From Trigonopsis variabilis (Eukaryota > Ascomycota > Trigonopsidomycetes > Trigonopsidales > Trigonopsidaceae), in the NCBI GenBank assembly GCA_003707065.3, contig PPXM03000002.1:1612001-1676000 (forward strand): a stretch of 64,000 nt of DNA, read 5' to 3'. Below, piece by piece: positions 22,111 through 33,092 of the stretch (positions are counted from its first letter, which is position 1; every line of letters starts with the position of its first letter). Made by a program: the position numbers and the translations under genes. The notes below the pieces were generated by a model that was given only the letters and a program-made list of their open reading frames with translations, was not told the origin of the DNA and made no database searches.

Positions 22111-23802
22111 ATGTCAACAGAATATAATTCCGACAAGGTAGCTGATTCTTCTGATGACTCTGAGGAACAGCTTCGTCCTTTTCGATCGACCAATCCTAAT
22201 TCCCATCAACCTATGCTCCATAATGCGTCCGAGCCTGTTGAATCTATAGACGCGGCTAACTTCCCTCTAACTGTTGACGATTCCCAGGCAGATTTAGCAG
22301 AATACGTGGCTACGCGTGAGAGCGGCTATATTACTAATGCCGATGGTGTCAAATTAGTGGTCTTCAAACCAAATGATCCGGATAATCCTAAAAATTGGTC
22401 CAAGAAATATAAGTGGTATGTCACCATGATGGTTGCTTTAGTATGTTTCTCAGTAGCTTTTGCGTCGGCTGCCGTCACCGGTTATTTGACTGGTGTGTGC
22501 AACACCTTCCACGTCTCTATGGAGGTTGCGATTCTTACAGTTACTCTTTTCGTCATTGGCTTTGGTGTTGGCCCTTTAGTCTTTGCTCCTCTATCTGAAA
22601 TTATTGGGAGGCAGCTCGTCTATGGAGGAACTTTAGTGATCGCGGTCGTTTTCATTATTCCTTGTGCTGTTGCAAAAAATATTGGCACTCTGTTAGTGTG
22701 TCGTATGATTGATGGTATTGCTTTCTCAGCTCCAATGACCTTGGTTGGTGGTACCTTAGCTGATATCTGGAATAACGAGGAACGTGGTCCTGCGATGGCG
22801 TTCTTCTCTGCTGCCCCATTTATTGGCCCTGCGGTCGGTCCCATTGTCGGTGGTTTTGTTGGTGAGACTGTTGGCTGGAGATGGATTTACTGGGTCATGC
22901 TTATTTTCATTGGCTGTGTCTGTGCTGTCATGGTATTAACTGTTCCTGAGACCTATGCTCCTATCATTCTTGCCCGGCGAGCCAAGAAACTTCGAAAGGA
23001 TACTGGTGATAATTCCTATAAGACCGAGACTGAAATTCACAAGCGCAGTACTAAAGAGCTTGTAAGAATCTCGCTCGTCCGTCCCTTGGAATTACTCTGT
23101 CGAGAGCTCATTGTTTTTCTAATCACCATCTACATGTCGGTCATTTACGGTCTTCTTTATATGTTCTTCTTTGCATATCCTGTTATTTATTCCGAAGGAA
23201 AAGGTTACTCAGATGGTATTGTGGGTCTTATGTTCATTCCTATTTTAATCGGCGTTATCACTTCTGCTGTTGTTGCCCCTTGGATTAATGGACACTATAA
23301 AAAACTTGCGGCGAAATATAATGGACATCCACCTCCAGAAATCCGACTTATACCAATGATGGTTAGCTGCTGGTTTGTGCCAATTGGCCTCTTCATTTTT
23401 GCATGGACATCCTATCCTCATGTTCATTGGATTGGTCCTTGTATTGCTGGCTTCCCTTGCGGGTTGGGCTTCTGCGTTCTCTACAATGCAGCCAATAACT
23501 ATATTGTCGATTCTTACCAGCATTATGCGGCTTCAGCTCTCGCGGCCAAGACCTTCCTTCGATCCCTTTGGGGCGCTGCAGTTCCTCTATTCACTATCCA
23601 AATGTACCACAGGTTAGGTTATGAATGGGCCGGTTCTCTCTTGGCATTCATCTCGTTGGGCTGCTGCGCAATTCCTTATGCTTTCTACATCTGGGGTGCC
23701 AGAATTCGTGCTCGCTCTCACTTTGCCTACTCTCCCGAGGATGAGAAAGAGGAGGAGCTTCACAGAGTCGCTACAGTCAGATCTAAAGTCAGTGCTGCTT
23801 AA
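22111..23802 (+). CDS. DHA1-type MFS drug/polyamine transporter, copy 1
   Basis: Twelve-span proton antiporter of the DHA1 family (relatives of yeast Tpo1 and Flr1), expected at the plasma membrane and exporting polyamines or xenobiotics. It is a single exon of 563 aa. An acidic cytosolic N-terminus of about 105 residues is followed by the family block [17 protein letters not shown], and TM1 starts there. Further signatures are [17 protein letters not shown] between TM2 and TM3, [20 protein letters not shown] with the TM5 motif [15 protein letters not shown], and [13 protein letters not shown] in TM6. The C-terminal half contains [14 protein letters not shown] and [24 protein letters not shown]-type helices. 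The ATG at 22111 is the first in frame. Copy 2 lies 1.4 kb downstream in the same orientation and is clearly a duplicate. Long flanks suggest inducible control; the substrate is unknown. Confidence 0.92.
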   Translation: MSTEYNSDKVADSSDDSEEQLRPFRSTNPNSHQPMLHNASEPVESIDAANFPLTVDDSQADLAEYVATRESGYITNADGVKLVVFKPNDPDNPKNWSKKYKWYVTMMVALVCFSVAFASAAVTGYLTGVCNTFHVSMEVAILTVTLFVIGFGVGPLVFAPLSEIIGRQLVYGGTLVIAVVFIIPCAVAKNIGTLLVCRMIDGIAFSAPMTLVGGTLADIWNNEERGPAMAFFSAAPFIGPAVGPIVGGFVGETVGWRWIYWVMLIFIGCVCAVMVLTVPETYAPIILARRAKKLRKDTGDNSYKTETEIHKRSTKELVRISLVRPLELLCRELIVFLITIYMSVIYGLLYMFFFAYPVIYSEGKGYSDGIVGLMFIPILIGVITSAVVAPWINGHYKKLAAKYNGHPPPEIRLIPMMVSCWFVPIGLFIFAWTSYPHVHWIGPCIAGFPCGLGFCVLYNAANNYIVDSYQHYAASALAAKTFLRSLWGAAVPLFTIQMYHRLGYEWAGSLLAFISLGCCAIPYAFYIWGARIRARSHFAYSPEDEKEEELHRVATVRSKVSAA

Positions 23803-25180
23803 CTGATAAAAAAAACATTATAATATTTACAAGACAAAAGGAAGGCCTTGCTTCCGTCTTAAGTACGTTATGAGCCATATCACATGCGCATTATCTGGTC
23901 GATTAAGGGTTTCTATACGTTACGAATTGCTTTGAATGGTTATGTACAAAATATATTGGGAAAAGAATTATTCAAGATGAGACGTATGACATGAATGAAG
24001 CTCAAACGTTCTGTAAACAGAAGGCAAGTCAAAAATCCCCAGTTCTCGGACATTGACCACTGCTGCTGAAACACTTATCCAATATAGCTAAAAGAGCGTC
24101 GTTCTACGAGGTTGCTTGTCCCCCCAAAAGAAGCCTCAGCAGAAGTTTTTTTGACGTGCAGCGGTAATACTCTAGCAGAGATCTGCGGCGAGCAGCGCGA
24201 GAAAGGAGAACTATGTTGAACATTTCTTCAGTTACTGAAGAAAACTACTTAAGAACGGCCGGAATTTCCAAAGAAGCACCACGGAAGATTAGCTGATCAC
24301 TCTCGCTGCTCACAGACCGGAAATAAAGGTATTTCAAAATTTTTGAAGTAGGGGAAAAGTTCTTAGGTCTAACAATTACCAAGAACAACCAAAGATGAAA
24401 GTGAATTTAATGCTTGTGAACTCACTAATTTTATGACAAGAGAAAGCTTATCCGACGATGATTAGAATATCAGCACACTCGGGCTTGCTCTTGCAACCTT
24501 TAACGGAATTGAACCCCACCAAGAATGAAATTACGTTTTGGCCTATCTTGCCGCACGGCTGGGTTGCGGAACATGCACGGATTAGGTGGTTTGATAGAGA
24601 TATGAGCTTTTACTGGGACTGAGTCACTCATGTATAACTAGGAAATGTGTCTGATGAAAAAAGGGTAGAAAAAGGTCAATGCTAAGCCGAGAATCATTCC
24701 TGACAAGGTCAACGATAACAGACAGTTTTGCAAAGAAGGACAAAAATGACCAGTAGAATATCGATTCTCACACAATGACGCTTAATAAAAAGATGTAAAT
24801 AGGAAGATTTTGATGATAAAAGATGCCATTAAAGACTGAATAAGTAAAGATCATAACGAAAATCACATGAGCTCTTTTTTCACTATCAATTGGATTGTAG
24901 TGGAGGCAGATATGTCTCCACAGTGAATAAGGAGATACCTTAGTCTACCTGAGATTGGTAATCGCAAACAATACCTAATCAAACTGATGGCGTAGATTAG
25001 GGGCAGAACGGAAATTCGGCATTAGAAAGTGCGATGAGCTTATATAAGAGTCGAATGCAAGCCTAGTGTACGCAGCATAATCTTAGAAATCGATCATCGC
25101 AAACTTTCTCAACCTTCACAGCAATAGCATATAGTCCCTGTTTGCAATTGTCTGAATATCCAGTCCATTTCATTGGTATT
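23803..25180. promoter_or_regulatory. Long (1.4 kb) gap between the tandem transporters
   Basis: AT-rich, with no supported frame. It must contain the 3' UTR of copy 1 and the promoter of copy 2, including TATATAAG at 25041-25048, 133 bp before the ATG. I found no obvious long repeat shared with the flank of copy 1, so the duplication is not recent over its whole length. Confidence 0.45.
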
Positions 25181-26881
25181 ATGCCGCCTGATAGTACTGC
25201 AAGTGATGAGGAAGGACTCTCTTCAACAAGTGGTATACTAGGACAGCTTTCTAAGCCACTAATATCAGGAGCCCATCAGCCTATGCTCCATCTAGCTTCT
25301 GAACCAGTGGAAGCTATGGATGCAGCCAACTATCCCCTCAATGTGGATGACACGAAGGCCGACCTTGCAGAATATATAACCAGTCGAGAAGCAGGTTATA
25401 TTCTTCAAAGTAATGGCGCGAAACTGGTTGTATTCAAGCCAGGCGATCCTGGGAATCCTAAGAACTGGTCCAATAAATACAAATGGTATGTCACCATGAT
25501 GGTAGCCATCATCTGCTTTGCCGTTGCGTTTGCTTCGGCGGCCGTGACGGGATACATTCAAGGCGTCACCGAGACATTTCATGTCTCTGAGGAGGTTGCG
25601 ATTCTTACGGTCACTTTATTCGTTATTGGTTTTGGCGTTGGCCCCTTAGTATTTGCTCCTTTATCTGAAATAATAGGCAGGCAACTCGTCTATGGGGGAA
25701 CGTTAACTATTGCTGTAATCTTCATCTTGCCGTGTGCACTTGCCAAAAACATTGGCACCTTACTTGTGGGGAGGTTCATAGATGGCATTGCGTTCTCTGC
25801 TCCTATCACCCTAGTCGGGGGTACTTTGGCTGACATTTGGAACAATGAAGAACGAGGCCCTGCAATGGCGTTCTTCTCGGCCGCTCCCTTTGTAGGTCCT
25901 GCCATTGGTCCAATTGTGGGTGGTTTTGTCGGCGAAAATATCGGATGGAGATGGATCTATTGGGTGATGCTGATCTTCATTGGTGCCGTATGCGTCGTGG
26001 TCGTTCTGACTGTCCCTGAGACTTACGCTCCCGTTATTCTTGCTCGGCGAGCTAAGAAGTTGAGAAAGAAAACAGGAGATCCTTTGTATGTGACTGAAAC
26101 TGATATCCACAAACGAAGCTTCAAAGAGCTCACCCGGATCTCTCTTGTGCGACCATTAGAGCTCTTGTTTAGGGAACTCATTGTCTTCTTGATCACAATC
26201 TACATGTCTGTTATCTACGGTCTTCTTTATATGTTCTTTTTCGCTTATCCTATTGTCTTCGGCGAAGGGAAAGGCTATTCTGATGGTATTGTTGGTCTTA
26301 TGTTTATACCCATCATTATTGGCGTCATGCTCGCTGCTTTTCTAGCTCCATTTATAAACAGACACTACATCCGTCTCTCTGAGAGATACGGTGGTCACCC
26401 GCCTCCTGAAGTCAGACTCATTCCCATGATGGCTAGCTGCTGGCTCGTTCCGATAGGTCTCTTCATCTTCGCTTGGACATCGTATCCCCGTGTTCATTGG
26501 ATCGGTCCCTGCATTGCTGGATTTCCTTGTGGCTTGGGCTTTTGCATCTTATACAATGCGGCTAATAACTATATAGTAGATTCATATCAGCACTATGCAG
26601 CCTCGGCTCTGGCTGCTAAAACTTTTCTTCGGTCCCTCTGGGGAGCAGCAGTGCCCTTATTCACTATCCAAATGTACCACAGGTTAGGCTATGAATGGGC
26701 CGGTTCTCTCTTGGCATTTATCTCGCTGGGCTGCTGCGCAATTCCTTATGCTTTCTACATCTGGGGTGCCAAAATTCGTGCTCGTTCCCACTTTGCCTAC
26801 TCTCCTGAGGACGAGAAGGAGGAGGAGCTCCATAGAGTGGCGAGTATGACATCTAAAGCTAGCGTGCACGAAGTCATCTAG
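25181..26881 (+). CDS. DHA1-type MFS drug/polyamine transporter, copy 2
   Basis: Paralogue of the transporter at 22111-23802, single exon, 566 aa, with the same block order: [20 protein letters not shown] before TM1, [49 protein letters not shown] in TM5 and [13 protein letters not shown] in TM6. The N-terminal tails differ most (here [12 protein letters not shown]), while the membrane domain is highly conserved and most changes between the copies are at third codon positions. Near the 3' end the two genes become almost identical at the DNA level over about 114 bp (26658-26771 here), then diverge again. No frame damage is seen, so both copies look functional. The substrate is unknown; differing tails could mean different regulation or sorting. 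Confidence 0.92.
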   Translation: MPPDSTASDEEGLSSTSGILGQLSKPLISGAHQPMLHLASEPVEAMDAANYPLNVDDTKADLAEYITSREAGYILQSNGAKLVVFKPGDPGNPKNWSNKYKWYVTMMVAIICFAVAFASAAVTGYIQGVTETFHVSEEVAILTVTLFVIGFGVGPLVFAPLSEIIGRQLVYGGTLTIAVIFILPCALAKNIGTLLVGRFIDGIAFSAPITLVGGTLADIWNNEERGPAMAFFSAAPFVGPAIGPIVGGFVGENIGWRWIYWVMLIFIGAVCVVVVLTVPETYAPVILARRAKKLRKKTGDPLYVTETDIHKRSFKELTRISLVRPLELLFRELIVFLITIYMSVIYGLLYMFFFAYPIVFGEGKGYSDGIVGLMFIPIIIGVMLAAFLAPFINRHYIRLSERYGGHPPPEVRLIPMMASCWLVPIGLFIFAWTSYPRVHWIGPCIAGFPCGLGFCILYNAANNYIVDSYQHYAASALAAKTFLRSLWGAAVPLFTIQMYHRLGYEWAGSLLAFISLGCCAIPYAFYIWGAKIRARSHFAYSPEDEKEEELHRVASMTSKASVHEVI

Positions 26882-27088
26882 TTGAACAAATGAACGACTC
26901 TATCGGTCTTTGATTATTAGCAACCCTAAGTTAAGACAAATACAATAAGGGATAGTCTTGTAGGAAATTTTCATTATTCACTCTGCTCCTCCGTTTAGAC
27001 AGTCTACCAAATGTAAAGATTAAAAGTAGTTCTACGTTCGATGATAACGATGACTACAGATCACTGTAAATCCATGCCATTAGCTAGT

Positions 27089-28130
27089 CTAATTGAACTC
27101 ATTTGTTAACTTTCGAAAGTCATCCGGGTAAAAGATCAATCTCTCGGGCTCATTCTCAGTTAGAACGGCCATCCGGATAACACCTCCGGAGCTACCATCC
27201 CATTTAATTGCCTGAGATAAAGCTATTGTCAGTCTGATACTGATTCGATGCCCTTACAAGCTTTAACGAATTCAACTGCTTCATCCTTCGTCATTCCCGG
27301 TCGAAAATTGGCATTACAGAAACCGTAGATGTACTTTAGTGTTAGTAACGACATAATAAGAAGAACATACTGATGAGCCACTCCCAGCAATTGCAAATGG
27401 TTGTTTATGGACGCTTCCTCCTAAAGGAACGCTATAAACCTCTCCTCCACGACGTTTATCATAACCTGCAACAATTATTCCAGCTCTTTTTTGGTCAGTC
27501 AAGAAGTAAATCGTCCCACTTACGTTAAGTGGTCCTTTTGCTGATAGCAGACTTCTTGGAAGACAGCCGCCGCGATTTTCGCAGAAGGAGGTTCCCCATT
27601 TTGTATACTACTGCATTAATATCCGAAAATGATCTAAACTGCATACCTTAATGCGTCTAGATGGTATCTGACAAAATCAGCCACAGCTTGAGTATCCGCT
27701 GCAGAGCCCGACCTAAATATAAGAAAAGTCATATAAGTTGTAAATACCGGCCTAGATGGTTAGCTCAGAAATATGCGCTACACGTACAGCACCAGATTTT
27801 ATCATGGACTTGAGTCAATTTATCAGTTACTCTGAGTATGGTTAGTATGGTTAGCTGCGGCATTCGTACCGATTCGCTATAAAAGCTCCCGTAGTTGTCC
27901 GACTAAACACATTAGCAGATACTCATACTAGTATTAATATTACCTATCTGCACCTAAGACAACACCGCCATCAAAAGTGACAGCCATACTTAAGAGTTAA
28001 CAAGGCTCGACGGGAATATCATACATTGACGTGCCCAAGCTGAAGATTAGAAAACAGATACAGTCAATTCAGATACGTACTTCACCTCCCCTGCTTTGAG
28101 ACGATTGACGTCCACTAGAACGGAATCCAT
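27089..28130 (-). CDS. PRE3: 20S proteasome subunit beta1 (caspase-like site)
   Basis: Catalytic beta1 subunit; it cleaves after acidic residues. Eleven exons: 28081-28130, 28025-28039, 27944-27988, 27870-27902, 27788-27831, 27748-27751, 27647-27712, 27524-27610, 27371-27485, 27258-27333 and 27089-27222. They total 669 nt, or 222 aa (yeast 215). All ten introns are 35-41 nt with GT-AG ends. The propeptide MDSVLVDVNRLKAGEVNLG precedes catalytic Thr1. In mature numbering Asp17 (GADSRTTT), Lys33 (VTDKLT) and the S1-pocket Arg45 (WCCRSGSAAD) all fall in register. The conserved Cys-Cys-Arg-Ser is restored only by splicing in a 4-nt exon (GCCG). The rest follows family blocks AGIIVAGYD, GGSVHKQPFAIAGSGSS and AIKWDGSSGGVIRM. 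It lies head-to-head with BEM46. Confidence 0.95.
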
Positions 28131-28724
28131 GATTAATAGTGATGTTCTTGAGAAAGTGTGGCGGACGTTGCTACGCTCCAACGTTTCTCTTTTACCTCTG
28201 AGAGCAAGGACCACAGGCGACTACGAGTCCAAGAGAAAAATCTCCTCCATATCACCGAAGTAATCATGACAGCTCAATTCGGATAGGAATGATGTGTTTT
28301 ACATGTATGATATGAGATGAGTAATGTATGCTGCTCTTTTCAAAGCGCAGCTTGCCATTCTTTAGACTTCTGCCACGGAGAATTCCAGGCTTAGTGGGAA
28401 CATTAATAATAGTCGCGGAATTGTTGGACTCCAACGATTGATAAAAGACTGGAAGGGGAGACAAAACTCTCTCTTCCTGTCTCAAGTTCAGCAGTCACGA
28501 ATATATTAACCATGGGGGGAGGCAGTCGACCGTAAAAATAGCACATAAATTGCAAGCCATGAGCCTCATTGCCATCTGAAGAAAGTGATATGCTTTTCCT
28601 TTGTCCTTTTAAACAAAGATGAGCTGTTCTACATCGACGGCCCGCCCTTCCCAAAGACTTTCCTAGTTGGGACTTGTTAGCCTCGAACGACCCAACTACT
28701 TTCTGACCAGACACTGGCTGAATC
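28131..28724. promoter_or_regulatory. Divergent promoter region, PRE3 / BEM46
   Basis: 594 bp between divergent genes. The short minus-strand frames (28264-28485, 28403-28726) overlap each other and have no family resemblance. No exact proteasome-type GGTGGCAAA element is visible. Confidence 0.35.
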
Positions 28725-29948
28725 ATGGATTATTTGTTCAGGACAGTTAAATTCCTGGGAGCAGGGGGATTAGTTTTGACAATTTCGGGGTTCTCTTTAT
28801 TATATTTCTTCCAAAGACGACTCGAATATCCTAGCGATCTCCCACCAGGAAGCAGGGAGCACGTAAATACGCCAGATATGGTAGGATTACCTTATGAGAA
28901 CTGCTTTATTCCTACTCGTGACGGAGAGACGCTGAATTTGTTCTTTATCAAGGTGACGGTCTAGAAAATGATGGACTGACGTGCTAGCCAGATTCATATA
29001 CTGATAAGTCCGGAAACAAGTATAAGAGTACAGTCATTGTATTCAATGGAAACGGAGGAAATATGGTATCTCCATAGAAGGAAGAGTTAACTGACTAATC
29101 TAGGGTGATCGGTTAGATCTAGCTGCAGAATTCTTCATAAGACTCAATTGCCAGGTGTAAGTAGGGCCATTCAGTGAGTATGTTCTTACTTTTAGAATTC
29201 TATTTTCCTATAGGGGGTAAGTCGATTATGGGATGAATGTTTTAACTATCAAGGTACGGTCACAGTACAGTAAGGAACCGAAAAGACCTGATCATATATA
29301 ACTTCTTTTAGGGCAGCCCTAGTGAGAAAGGGCTGAAAATGGATGTGGAGGCCTTGATGGACTTCGTCCTGGAAAATCCTGATATAAAAGAGAAAGATCT
29401 GATATTATATGGACAAAGTCTAGGAGGTGCAGTCGCTATTTACTTGGCGTCAAAATATCCATCAAGGGTAAGTAGCTAAGTTTTCTGAATTCTAATCCTC
29501 TAGTTTAAGGGCATGATACTGGAGAATACTTTCACTTCAATGCCAGAGGTCGCAGAGACGTATGATTTCCCAAAGCTTCTTCTAACTAAAAAAGCTTGTT
29601 TCCATTTTTAGGACCTCTTAAAAAACTTTTGAATTGGTTTTGTTCGGAAAAATGGTGTTCGAAAGATATCCTACCTTCAATTGGAATACCGATGCTTCTT
29701 CTGAGCGGGAGACGGGATGAGATCGTACCCCCTTCTCATATGGATGAGCTTGCAATGTTAGCTCACCATCAATTTCTGGAATTTGTCGCATTTCCCTCCG
29801 GGTAAGCACTTCTACTGCTCTTGTGCCGACTGACTCTAGATACCATAATTCAACATGTTTATGTCCTGGCTATTGGGAAGCCATTAAGACTTTCTATCAT
29901 GAGCGCATTCAAGGTATTAAAGAGAAAGAAAAGGTTTGGTTTGATTAA
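28725..29948 (+). CDS. BEM46: Bem46-type alpha/beta hydrolase (ABHD13 family)
   Basis: Membrane-anchored serine hydrolase related to fission-yeast Bem46 and human ABHD13; implicated in polarity in fungi, substrate unknown. Nine exons: 28725-28952, 28988-29065, 29104-29156, 29196-29216, 29254-29269, 29312-29467, 29504-29559, 29595-29801 and 29840-29948, totalling 924 nt, or 307 aa (S. pombe 299). Exons 4 and 5 are only 21 and 16 nt. An N-terminal anchor (GAGGLVLTISGFSLLYFF) precedes the fold. Motifs are in order: VIVFNGNGGNM, SYRGYGHSTGSPSEKGL, nucleophile elbow GQSLGGA, ENTFTSMP, the acid in SGRRDEIVPP and the catalytic His in YHNST. The splice model was built to restore these blocks, and each junction is GT-AG with a CTAAC/CTGAC-like branch. 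Confidence 0.92.
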
Positions 29949-30193
29949 TCTTCGCTTTTTCTCTAGCTATCAATTTTCACCGCAAGATCGTTCTTATCAT
30001 CTACGCTGCGACCGGCTCTCTTTGGTTCACTTTATGTAAAGATTGTCTCATCTTAGTCAGATAGGAGTTATCTTAGACTTTTAACATTTTCCGGTTCCCT
30101 CATCTACTTACCGTTACAACGTTACGCAGATTTCATTTATCCCAGCGCTCGCCAACATTGCCCAACTCCAAGTTTTCCATTTGGTCGATTCTT

Positions 30194-32941
30194 ATGCCAT
30201 CTACACATAAATTCTCGACTGCCCTTTCTATAGACACTCCTCAAGAATTAAAATCTACCACTTTCTCTCTCGATGCTGAATCACATTTCGCCTTTTCACC
30301 AGATAGTCTGGCGGCAATCATGATTCGGCAGATCCAGGCCCGGGAATATGAATGCCTCGTCTGTCTCGGCCCGGTCACAAAAAAAGATCCTGTATGGTCC
30401 TGCTCCACCTGTTTTAGAGCGCTGCATCTTCCCTGCATTCGAGATTGGGCCATAAACGCTCTCAGTGCGCAAGACGGCGGCTCAGCAAAGAAGTTCTGGA
30501 TATGCCCTGGATGCCAAGCTCGACAATATGATGTTCCAGATCAGTACGCATGCTGGTGTGGTAAAGTTATTAATCCCAAACCGGAAGATTGTGTGATACC
30601 TCATAGTTGTGGCAAACCTTGCCAGGCTGACTATCCTTCTTGTCCTCATTCATGCACTTTAATTTGTCATCCAGGTCTGCACCCCCAGTGTGCCTCTCAG
30701 GGTCCCCGTCTTTTTTGCAAGTGTGGGAAGTCGTCGAGGCAAGATTCGTGTCAGGATACGCGCTATGACGGTTGGTCCTGCTACAAACCATGTGGCGAGA
30801 TCCTTCCATGCGGTATTCATACATGTAACCGTTCATGTCATGATGGACTCTGTGGACCTTGTCCTGAACCTATTGATAGTACGTGTTTTTGCGGTCGTGT
30901 TGTTAAAGATAAACCTTGTTGCGAATTGTCACCTCCTCTCCAAAGCATCACAGAGAAAGATTCAGAAATCATCGTATGGACAGGGTCCTTTTCTTGTGAT
31001 AAGCCTTGTGGCAGACTTCTTGCTTGTGGGATACATATTTGCCAACGTGCATGTCATCCACAAAGTCTTGAGCCGGCTATCTGTCCTTTTGATCCAAGCC
31101 TCATAAAAACATGCTTTTGTGGTAAACATACCGTTGAGGACGTTCTTAATCGGCGAAGACTGTCATGTGAAGAACCTCAGCCCTCCTGTGGAGAACAATG
31201 TGGAAAATTATTGCCTTGCGGTCACTCTTGTGAAAAACTGTGCCATCCTGGTCCATGTGATCCCTGCTCTCGTGAAGTATCTCGAAGATGTCGCTGTGGA
31301 AGAACGGAACTTATTACCGTTTGTAGTGACAAGGAACCTCTTTGTGACAAAGTCTGCAGAATGTCATTGAGCTGTGGTAAACATTCGTGCGATGTCATGT
31401 GCTGTCCTAGCTATCCATTAGCGAAAGACCGCCTGGCTGCCAAAAAGAAGCGCGGAGTGAAGCAGACTTGGATCGAACCTGGCCATCTTTGTATTCGCGT
31501 CTGTGACCGCTTGTTATCCTGTGGTAACCACCGTTGCTCTCAGCAATGTCATTCCGGTGCTTGTCCCAGATGCCTGGAAGCTTCCTTTGAGGAGCTAACT
31601 TGTAGATGCGGACGAACCATACGACAGCCTCCAATTCCCTGTGGAGCCAGACCTCCTCAGTGCCAGTTTCAATGTCCCCTCGAGCCGCCATGTGGCCATC
31701 GAGCTGTGAGACATCCTTGTCACTGGGAAGGAGATTGTCCAAAATGCCCAGTGTTAGTAGAAAAGTGGTGCATATGTGGCCGAACTCTTCTGAAGAACCA
31801 GCAATGTGGACGAAACTCATCAGGATGTGGAAAGAGATGTGAGAATATTCTTCCTTGTGGCCACAAATGTCTTAAGAAATGTCATCCACCCGGAGAATGC
31901 GAAACTAAATGTATTCAACCTTGTAGTAAGCTAAGGTTATGTGGCCATCCAGATACCGCTCATTGCCATTTAGGATCTCCCTGCAATGAAGAAAAGCCTT
32001 GCTCTAGTACAGTCAAAGCAAGCTGCGAATGTGGCCATATCTTTATAGACGTCACTTGCGGTGCTACTAAGACTGCAAAATCATCCCATACGATTCCTTG
32101 CACTGACGCTTGTGCTAAAGCGAAACGAGAGAAAAGATTAGCATCCGCATTCAATATAGATTTAGAAGTGAAACGAGAGAAAGACCGTCAAGAGGCTGCC
32201 GAATCTGCTTACAGTGATTACATTTTGAGCCACTATTCGAAAAATAGAATATGGTGTGATAGGATAGAGTCCCAACTAAGAACCGCGTTTTTCTCGTTTT
32301 CTCCAAAGCCTTTCCTGGCTTTCCCTGCGATGAAATCTGCTGACAGGAAATTCATTCACGAACTGGCCGGAAAATATGGCCTTGAAAGTATTGCCTATGA
32401 CAATGAACCGAATAGAAGCGTCACCGTCTATAACAGAGGAACCGCGATCAACAGTATTCCTGTCACTATAGCCCAATGTTTCAGTCTTCGACGTGCTCGC
32501 GGTGATCCTATTCATTCTTCTGACATCGGGAGTACCGAAGAACTAAGCGAGACAAATGAAAAATCTTTGATGGATGAAGTAGACCCTAGTGGACCGAAAA
32601 ATAATGGAGCGAAGAATAATTTCAATGGGTATTTCCTTCTTGGAGTTACGAATGTCAAAGTTATCGATGAATTTCGGGTAAATCTTGCTAAAGCGGTTGG
32701 ATTGAGTGAATCCTGTCTGAAGGTCGAACTCACGCTAGCAGGTCAAGAGCTAGGGTTGGTTGTACAATTAGCATTCGACAATCCAGAAGAAGATCACGAT
32801 CTGAAAGTTAGAGAATTATACGACATTGTGAAGTACCAGTCCGCGTCAATCACTGACGAGGAAGTCTTCATGAGCAGGATTGGCGATAACATGGAGATAT
32901 TGGCAATAGGGGATGGAAATGAATTTTTCTCTGTACAGTAG
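30194..32941 (+). CDS. FAP1: NFX1/FAP1-type RING zinc-finger protein with R3H domain
   Basis: Relative of human NFX1 and yeast Fap1 (an FKBP12-binding protein), a nuclear or nucleic-acid-binding regulator that may also be a ubiquitin ligase. It is a single exon of 915 aa. A RING-like domain at about residues 55-115 (CLVCLGPV ... CSTCFRALHLPCI ... CPGCQ) is followed by a long run of NFX1-type fingers with the pattern CGxHxCxxxCHxGxCxxC, for example CGIHTCNRSCHDGLCGPCPE and CGHSCEKLCHPGPCDPCSRE. Near the C-terminus is an R3H-like domain (FPAMKSADRKFIHELAGKYG and the following NRSVTVYN). The ATG at 30194 is the first in frame with the start of conservation; orthologues are about 950-1100 aa. Confidence 0.93.
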   Translation: MPSTHKFSTALSIDTPQELKSTTFSLDAESHFAFSPDSLAAIMIRQIQAREYECLVCLGPVTKKDPVWSCSTCFRALHLPCIRDWAINALSAQDGGSAKKFWICPGCQARQYDVPDQYACWCGKVINPKPEDCVIPHSCGKPCQADYPSCPHSCTLICHPGLHPQCASQGPRLFCKCGKSSRQDSCQDTRYDGWSCYKPCGEILPCGIHTCNRSCHDGLCGPCPEPIDSTCFCGRVVKDKPCCELSPPLQSITEKDSEIIVWTGSFSCDKPCGRLLACGIHICQRACHPQSLEPAICPFDPSLIKTCFCGKHTVEDVLNRRRLSCEEPQPSCGEQCGKLLPCGHSCEKLCHPGPCDPCSREVSRRCRCGRTELITVCSDKEPLCDKVCRMSLSCGKHSCDVMCCPSYPLAKDRLAAKKKRGVKQTWIEPGHLCIRVCDRLLSCGNHRCSQQCHSGACPRCLEASFEELTCRCGRTIRQPPIPCGARPPQCQFQCPLEPPCGHRAVRHPCHWEGDCPKCPVLVEKWCICGRTLLKNQQCGRNSSGCGKRCENILPCGHKCLKKCHPPGECETKCIQPCSKLRLCGHPDTAHCHLGSPCNEEKPCSSTVKASCECGHIFIDVTCGATKTAKSSHTIPCTDACAKAKREKRLASAFNIDLEVKREKDRQEAAESAYSDYILSHYSKNRIWCDRIESQLRTAFFSFSPKPFLAFPAMKSADRKFIHELAGKYGLESIAYDNEPNRSVTVYNRGTAINSIPVTIAQCFSLRRARGDPIHSSDIGSTEELSETNEKSLMDEVDPSGPKNNGAKNNFNGYFLLGVTNVKVIDEFRVNLAKAVGLSESCLKVELTLAGQELGLVVQLAFDNPEEDHDLKVRELYDIVKYQSASITDEEVFMSRIGDNMEILAIGDGNEFFSVQ

Positions 32942-33092
32942 TTTTGGTCTGTAATAATGGGATTTTTCTTTGAAGTAGAATAGAAATATTCACATATCAT
33001 AGATTTCAAATGGGAGGAAGAATTGCTTTAATGGCCTGGCGGGTCATAAAACATAATAAATAAATTAACTTTGAATAAAAAAGAAAAAAAAC

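Noticed and set aside
27713-27781. A single GTGTAG-started intron in PRE3 instead of two introns and a microexon
   Set aside because: It would be about twice normal size, use a weaker donor and replace the conserved Arg45 with Thr.
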